Both the position numbers and the translations under genes were made by a program. The notes below the pieces were generated by a model that saw only the letters and a list, made by a program, of their open reading frames with translations, ran no database searches and was not told where the DNA came from. 64,000 nt of DNA, taken from Streptomyces sp. Edi4 (GTDB taxonomy: Bacteria > Actinomycetota > Actinomycetes > Streptomycetales > Streptomycetaceae). The DNA lies in contig NZ_JBEJGY010000004.1 of NCBI RefSeq assembly GCF_040253615.1, forward strand, positions 7,748,209 to 7,812,208, given 5' to 3'. Positions 60,599-64,000 of the stretch are shown piece by piece. The first letter of the stretch is position 1, and every line of letters starts with the position of its first letter.

Positions 60599-60811
60599 CT
60601 ACGCGGGCAGAATGCGGCTGCCCGGATGATTCTTCGCCCTGCACCACCAGAGCGCTTCGCCTTCCTGTGCGACGGCGTGCAGGCCGTTGTCGTGTTCAGG
60701 GCAGAGGGGCCAAAGCCGTCCGTAGCGGTCGGCGAGGTAGGTCTGGATGGCGTCGGCTACTTCGGCGCGTACCCCGGCAGCATCGAAGGACTGGATGGCC
60801 GACTCTGCCAC
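60599..60811 (-). CDS. Small hypothetical protein, coupled to its upstream neighbour
   Basis: 70 residues: AESAIQSFDAAGVRAEVADA, IQTYLADRYGRLWPLCPEHD, NGLHAVAQEGEALWWCRAKN H. A Cys-x-x-His and a WWC motif (LCPEHDNGLHA ... WWCRAKNH) could bind a metal. GTG 60811 lies 5 nt after the stop of the preceding gene, with AGGGA inside that gene's end, so the two are translated together. Family not recognised. Confidence 0.6.
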   Translation of the reverse strand: MAESAIQSFDAAGVRAEVADAIQTYLADRYGRLWPLCPEHDNGLHAVAQEGEALWWCRAKNHPGSRILPA

Positions 60812-60816
60812 CGTGA

Positions 60817-61119
60817 CTATCCCTGCGGGAAGATCGGTGGAGGGTGGATGAACTCCGGCCGGATGTTGATGCGGAGTCCGGTTTCCCGCTCGGCATGCGC
60901 GACCAGCGGCGGGAGCGCGTCCAGGACGGAGCTGGCCTTCTGCTCGAACGCGATCTGCGCGAATCTGTCGGCGGGGAGTTCCCTGTGCTTGTGGTAGACG
61001 TCCCGGATCCAGTCGACCGGTCCGTTCTGGACGATCTCCCAGCCCAACTCGTTTTCGACGCGTTTCAGCCACTGCTCGAAGAGCTGTTCGTAGCGGAGCT
61101 CAGGCTCGCTCTTGGCCAC
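60817..61119 (-). CDS. Small hypothetical protein
   Basis: 100 residues, helical: PELRYEQLFEQWLKRVENEL, GWEIVQNGPVDWIRDVYHKH, RELPADRFAQIAFEQKASSV, and a C-terminal helix ETGLRINIRPEF. No known domain. GTG 61119 is 11 nt after AAAGG. It ends just before the 60811 start, suggesting a two-gene operon of unknown role; the two genes are intact in a decayed neighbourhood. Confidence 0.65.
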   Translation of the reverse strand: MAKSEPELRYEQLFEQWLKRVENELGWEIVQNGPVDWIRDVYHKHRELPADRFAQIAFEQKASSVLDALPPLVAHAERETGLRINIRPEFIHPPPIFPQG

Positions 61120-61150
61120 GTGGTTCTACACCTTTCGATGGTGAATGGAT

Positions 61151-61183
61151 CGGCTGACCCGGCCGGGTGGGCCGGGTCAGCCG
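61151..61183 (-). terminator. Perfect 13-bp stem-loop
   Basis: CGGCTGACCCGGC (61151-61163) and GCCGGGTCAGCCG (61171-61183), loop 7 nt. It lies downstream of the minus-strand RHS remnant (stop at 61282) and upstream of the hypothetical pair. Confidence 0.7.
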
Positions 61184-61281
61184 TCTCGGTATGACGCCCG
61201 CGCAATGGTCACAGGGCCAGCGCGGCAAGGGCTCCCTGTGGAATCGCCAGGGCGGCCCAGCGGACGTTCAGTTAGGACCGG

Positions 61282-61797
61282 TCAGCGGTAGCTGCCTCCA
61301 CCACCGAAGTTCTGGAACCGATCCCAGCAGTACCTGGTGTAGCCGAACCGGGCGATGCCCTGCGCGTGGAACTGCACGGAGTCACCCGGGTCGCTCCAAC
61401 ATGTGAAACCCCAGCAGCTGTGCTTGCCGCGGGCGCCATTGCCGTACCAGTACCCGTGGAAGTTGTACCAGCCCAATTCGCCGTGGCTGTAGCTGCCTGA
61501 GGTGACTCTGTGTCCTCTGACCGACAGCTCGTAGCGCCAGCCGGCTTCGATGTAGGCGCCGCTCCATGCCCTGCGGAACCACATGTCCCATTGCAGCGAG
61601 CACTTGTGCGAGGACCTGTCGCAGATGCGGCGCATGCGGACGCAGTTGCAGTAATTGCAGTTCGTCTGTACGCGCTCCATGAGAGAGGTGCCGTCCAGGT
61701 CGTACTTGTTGCGGGGGCCGGCACAGGCGTACTTGTACCGGTTGCAGCTCCCGCCCGCGACGGGATCGATCGAAAGGAAGCGTCCGACGGCCGGACT
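61282..61797 (-). pseudogene. RHS-repeat toxin C-terminal end with Cys-rich tip
   Basis: The conserved RHS core end is visible in SPAVGRFLSIDPVAGGSCNR and YACAGPRNKYDLDGTS; after it follows a variable tip of about 130 residues with eight or more cysteines (TNCNYCNCVRMRRICDRSSH; KHSCWGFTCWSDPGDS; YTRYCWDRFQNF) and many aromatic residues. In polymorphic toxins the tip is the toxic part released from the RHS shell; this one matches no toxin I know. All upstream RHS repeats are missing: at 61797 the sequence switches to an unrelated fragment, so the gene cannot be expressed normally. Confidence 0.75.
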
Positions 61798-61892
61798 GGT
61801 CCATTTCGCGGACGGGCGGCAGGAGACGTTCGACCTCGTGGTCGGCGCGGACGGCGCCTGGTCCCGGATCCGTCCGGCGGTCTCGTCGGCGA
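61796..61892 (+). pseudogene. FAD-dependent monooxygenase fragment
   Basis: Thirty-two residues, LVHFADGRQETFDLVVGADG AWSRIRPAVSSA, match the second FAD-binding motif (DLVVGADGAWSRVR) of TetX-type or PHBH-like monooxygenases. Both ends are cut; it lies wedged between two toxin remnants. Confidence 0.75.
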
Positions 61893-61898
61893 CACGTC

Positions 61899-62453
61899 GC
61901 CCAGCGCAATATCGGCGGCCACGTCAAGGTGTACACCACCGAATCGGTCCCGCACGTCAACCAGACCGTCCTGGGGAGCCCGGCTGGGGTGTGGGCGACC
62001 GTGGCCCAGGCCTGCCTCGGCACCACGACCGACGAGGGCACCAGCGCGGAGGGGGACATCACCAGCTGGCATGACGCGCAGGAGTTCGCCCGCCTCAACT
62101 CACCCGGTACCGGGCTCGCCCGCTGTCATCTGATCCCCAATGTCCTCGGAGGAGCGGGCTCGAAAAAGGACGGACTGCCCAATCTCGTTCCCTGCTGGCA
62201 GGCCGGGATGAACACCGGAACGCCCAGCATGCGGACCTACGAGGCGACGGCCTAGAAGTCGGTGAAGGCCGTGAAGGACGGCGGCATTCTGGGCCCGAAC
62301 GATGCGGTGTTTTACCAGGCGACGCCCGACTATCTCAACAGCGCCAGCACGATTCCCCAGGGAGTCCACCTGAGCGCCAGGGTCGAGCGGTCGGACGGAA
62401 CGTCGCAACCCCTGTTCCCCGACGTCTACATCACCAACACGACCGGCCTCGAT
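61899..62453 (+). pseudogene. DNA/RNA non-specific endonuclease toxin domain with a nonsense mutation
   Basis: A frame with GLARCHLIPNVLGGAGSKKD, GLPNLVPCWQAGMNTGTPSM and RTYEATA, then TAG at 62253-62255, then continuing KSVKAVKDGGILGPNDAVFY QATPDYLNS and VHLSARVERSDGTSQPLFPD. This is the pattern of Endonuclease_NS_2-type tips (H in CHLI, N in NLV). The start of the carrier protein is missing and one codon (probably GAG) became TAG, so it is inactive. Confidence 0.7.
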
Positions 62454-62797
62454 GAGCCGCTCGACCACATCGCGGATGTGTGCCGTGGTGACGGCGGCCA
62501 GGTCGGTTCCGGGCTCCAGGCGGATGGCGTCCAGCAGCGCCGTCCAGGCCGAGCGCCCGCTGCCCAGCGCTGCCACGACCGAGTAGGGCCAGCCAGGGAT
62601 CATCTGGTGTTTGCCCTCGCCCCGGCCAAAGGTATGGCAGAAGGACCGGTCCGGGCTGGTGCCGGCGTCCGGCCGGAGCCATGGTGTGACGTCGATGGCC
62701 AGGATCAAGCGGCCGTCGGTCGCCTTGGGCAGAGGCAGGGGAGCGGGGCGCCGGCCCATGGCCGAACGCCCCGTCCGTCCCGCTATGGGTGGCTCTG
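62453..62797 (-). pseudogene. IS701/IS4-type DDE transposase, N-proximal fragment
   Basis: About 115 residues: PLPKATDGRLILAIDVTPWL RPDAGTSP (first catalytic Asp), FCHTFGRGEGKHQMIPGWPY SVVAAL, then VTTAHIRDVVERLIEAGRVG. This is the region around the first Asp of the common Streptomyces IS701-like transposase family. Both ends are lost; the left end joins the endonuclease fragment and the right end touches the ALF gene stop. Confidence 0.75.
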
Positions 62798-63403
62798 CTA
62801 GCCGGCCACCTCGTACTGCCCGGTCTCCAGGAAGTACCGCATGTCCTCGGGGGTGCCGTCGAGGGCCTTGTTGCAGGCCGCGCGGAGGGTGTCGCTGATG
62901 CCGGGCCTGGCCAGGATGCGGGAGATGGCGACGCTGTCGTCTTCGGCCTGGGCGAGGCGGTAGCCGGTGGTGCGGAAGGCGCGGAGGGCTTCTGGGGTGC
63001 CGTTGTCCAGGGCCTTGGTGGCTTCGCGGATGACGGCGCGGGCGCCGTTCTTTTGGGCGACCCCGAGTATGCGGAAAGTCGCGACGCTGTCGTCCTCGGC
63101 CTGGGCGAGGCGGTAGCCCGTGTCCAGGAAGGTGCGCAGGACTTCTGGGGTATTGGCGTCGAGCGCCGTGTTGGCGTCGCGGATGACGCGTCTGTCGCCG
63201 TCCTTGATCGCCTGGGCCAGGATGCGGGACACGGCGACACGGTCGTCGTCCTCGGACGCGGGGCCGACCGACGTGCCGGACAGGGCCGTCGCGGCGGGCG
63301 ACGACGCGGCCGTAGTGCCCGAGGCGAAGGCCGGGGTCGCCACGGCGAGGGTCGGCGCCAGGGCGGCGGCCGCGATGAGCAGGGCGGCGCGGGTGGGTCG
63401 CAT
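62798..63403 (-). CDS. Secreted ALF-repeat protein
   Basis: 201 residues: signal peptide (RAALLIAAAALAPTLAVATP, AFA) then three ALF-type repeats of about 40 residues with the recurring pattern RILxxA...DGxxxVIRxAxxALDxxTPExLRxFLxTGYRLAQAEDDSVA. These short helical repeats occur in many copies in secreted Streptomyces proteins, often upstream of toxin or peptidase domains; here they form the whole mature protein. ATG 63403 has GGAGG at 7 nt. The gene is intact and its stop directly abuts the transposase remnant. Confidence 0.82.
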   Translation of the reverse strand: MRPTRAALLIAAAALAPTLAVATPAFASGTTAASSPAATALSGTSVGPASEDDDRVAVSRILAQAIKDGDRRVIRDANTALDANTPEVLRTFLDTGYRLAQAEDDSVATFRILGVAQKNGARAVIREATKALDNGTPEALRAFRTTGYRLAQAEDDSVAISRILARPGISDTLRAACNKALDGTPEDMRYFLETGQYEVAG

Positions 63404-63553
63404 GAGTGTGCCTCCGTGATCGAGTTGCAGACAGAGAGATCATCCGCGCTGCGGGTCAGCCCGTCATTGCCGGTTCCGGGCAGTCTTTCGGCCCGTTTCT
63501 TGCCTGTTGTTGACGCTGGGTACACGGGCCTTGAGCTTGATTCCTGGGCGCGG

Positions 63554-63860
63554 GTTATGTGGCTGGTGGCGGGGTGGTTGGTGTGAGGTGGGAGGTGTTC
63601 TGGGAGGCGACGGGTGATCGTTGTCCGGGGTGGGAGTGGCGGTGGGGGGTGTTGTGGTGGTGGAGCTGTTGGGAGGTGTGGAGTCGGGCCTGGCGTTCGT
63701 CGGGCCGGCTTTTTGTCCTTGTGGGGTCTCGTGTTTGAAGGTTGTGTTGAAGGGTTCGGCGAGTGGGTTGTCGGTGCTGGACTCGAGCGTGCTCATGGTT
63801 CGCCGTACTTCTTGCTGGCCTGCTGGCCTGCTGGCTTCGGTGAATGCTTTGCTCGTGTGC
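63554..63860 (-). pseudogene. IS3-family transposase, decayed C-terminal fragment
   Basis: TMSTLESSTDNPLAEPFNTT FKHET in one frame, then PDERQARLHTSQQLHHHNTP HRHSHPGQRSP in the next, correspond to the end of IS3-type OrfB (S.DNxxAESFxxTxKxE ... YNxxRRHSxLGxxSP). At least one frameshift and a changed composition show advanced decay. The rest to 64000 shows no gene. Confidence 0.65.
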
Positions 63861-64000
63861 TGGGCTGTGTGGTCGGTGTGTGTGGTCGATCCGGTGTGGC
63901 TGGCGCGGGTGCGGATCGGGGTGGTCAGGGCGTCGGTCACGAGATCGGCGGGCGTGTGGTGGGTGATCGCTCATCCGGCTGGGCGGCGTGAGGCGAGGTC

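Noticed and set aside
60599..60990. Reading the two small genes as one gene with a frameshift
   Set aside because: The first has a proper stop and the second a GTG with AGGGA 5-8 nt upstream, so two coupled genes explain the data without an error.

Overview
The window looks like Streptomyces or a close relative. GC content is high, the genes are dense, many starts are GTG behind GGAGG-type ribosome sites, and the families are typical: a SARP/AfsR regulator, TipAL-like MerR, HxlR, CGNR, SigJ- and SigK-type sigma factors, DUF4328, DUF6243, DUF6247, WapI and ALF-repeat proteins. The left two thirds reads as chromosome-arm sequence with mostly intact genes. From about 41.7 kb, and above all from 46.7 kb on, it becomes an accessory region full of insertion-sequence debris, broken genes and polymorphic-toxin fragments. 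No rRNA, tRNA or CRISPR array was found.

Layout. 0-7.3 kb: end of a UvrA-type gene, an Rrf2 regulator, a DszC/SfnB-like flavoprotein, an SMI1 protein, an AraC regulator, a secreted intradiol dioxygenase with a carbohydrate-binding module, and an inositol-monophosphatase-like protein. 7.5-16.2 kb: a cluster of secreted proteins (a ricin-type lectin, three small Cys-containing SH3-like proteins, an NlpC/P60 hydrolase with two SH3-like repeats) around a 1082-residue SARP regulator, a VanX-like dipeptidase and a sigma factor. Three GCAGAG repeats spaced 11 bp upstream of the dipeptidase look like a SARP box. 16.4-33.3 kb: scattered metabolic and resistance genes (methyltransferases, beta-lactamase-fold hydrolase, MFS exporter with divergent HxlR, streptothricin-acetyltransferase-like GNAT). 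Three MerR-type promoters with 19-bp spacers lie here, two beside their own MerR genes and one without a local MerR gene. Decayed epimerase, maleylpyruvate-isomerase and transposase genes lie between.

33.9-41.7 kb: a GH9 cellulase, then a SigK/RskA pair transcribed away from a molybdopterin oxidoreductase and a fasciclin lipoprotein. Both sides carry the same promoter (CAATC-N16-CCGAAT), so this appears to be a compact SigK regulon. A CGNR regulator and a metallo-beta-lactamase-fold gene share a perfect 14-bp-arm inverted repeat. 42.9-46.7 kb: HxlR with aldo/keto reductase, SigJ with an AhpD-like protein, and a WrbA-like flavoprotein, a likely redox-stress set.

46.7-64 kb: a frameshifted integrase, an S41 protease, IS110 and TniB remnants, a CPBP protease, a NarL-type two-component system, nested IS5 and IS481 elements with readable ends, and a 2.2-kb unit bounded by 83-bp inverted repeats that carries a transposase, a coiled-coil winged-helix protein and a WapI-type immunity protein. 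Then come plasmid or ICE-like remnants with a GGTGCGCACC repeat cluster, an RHS toxin tip, a non-specific-endonuclease toxin remnant, IS701 and IS3 debris and an intact ALF-repeat secreted protein.
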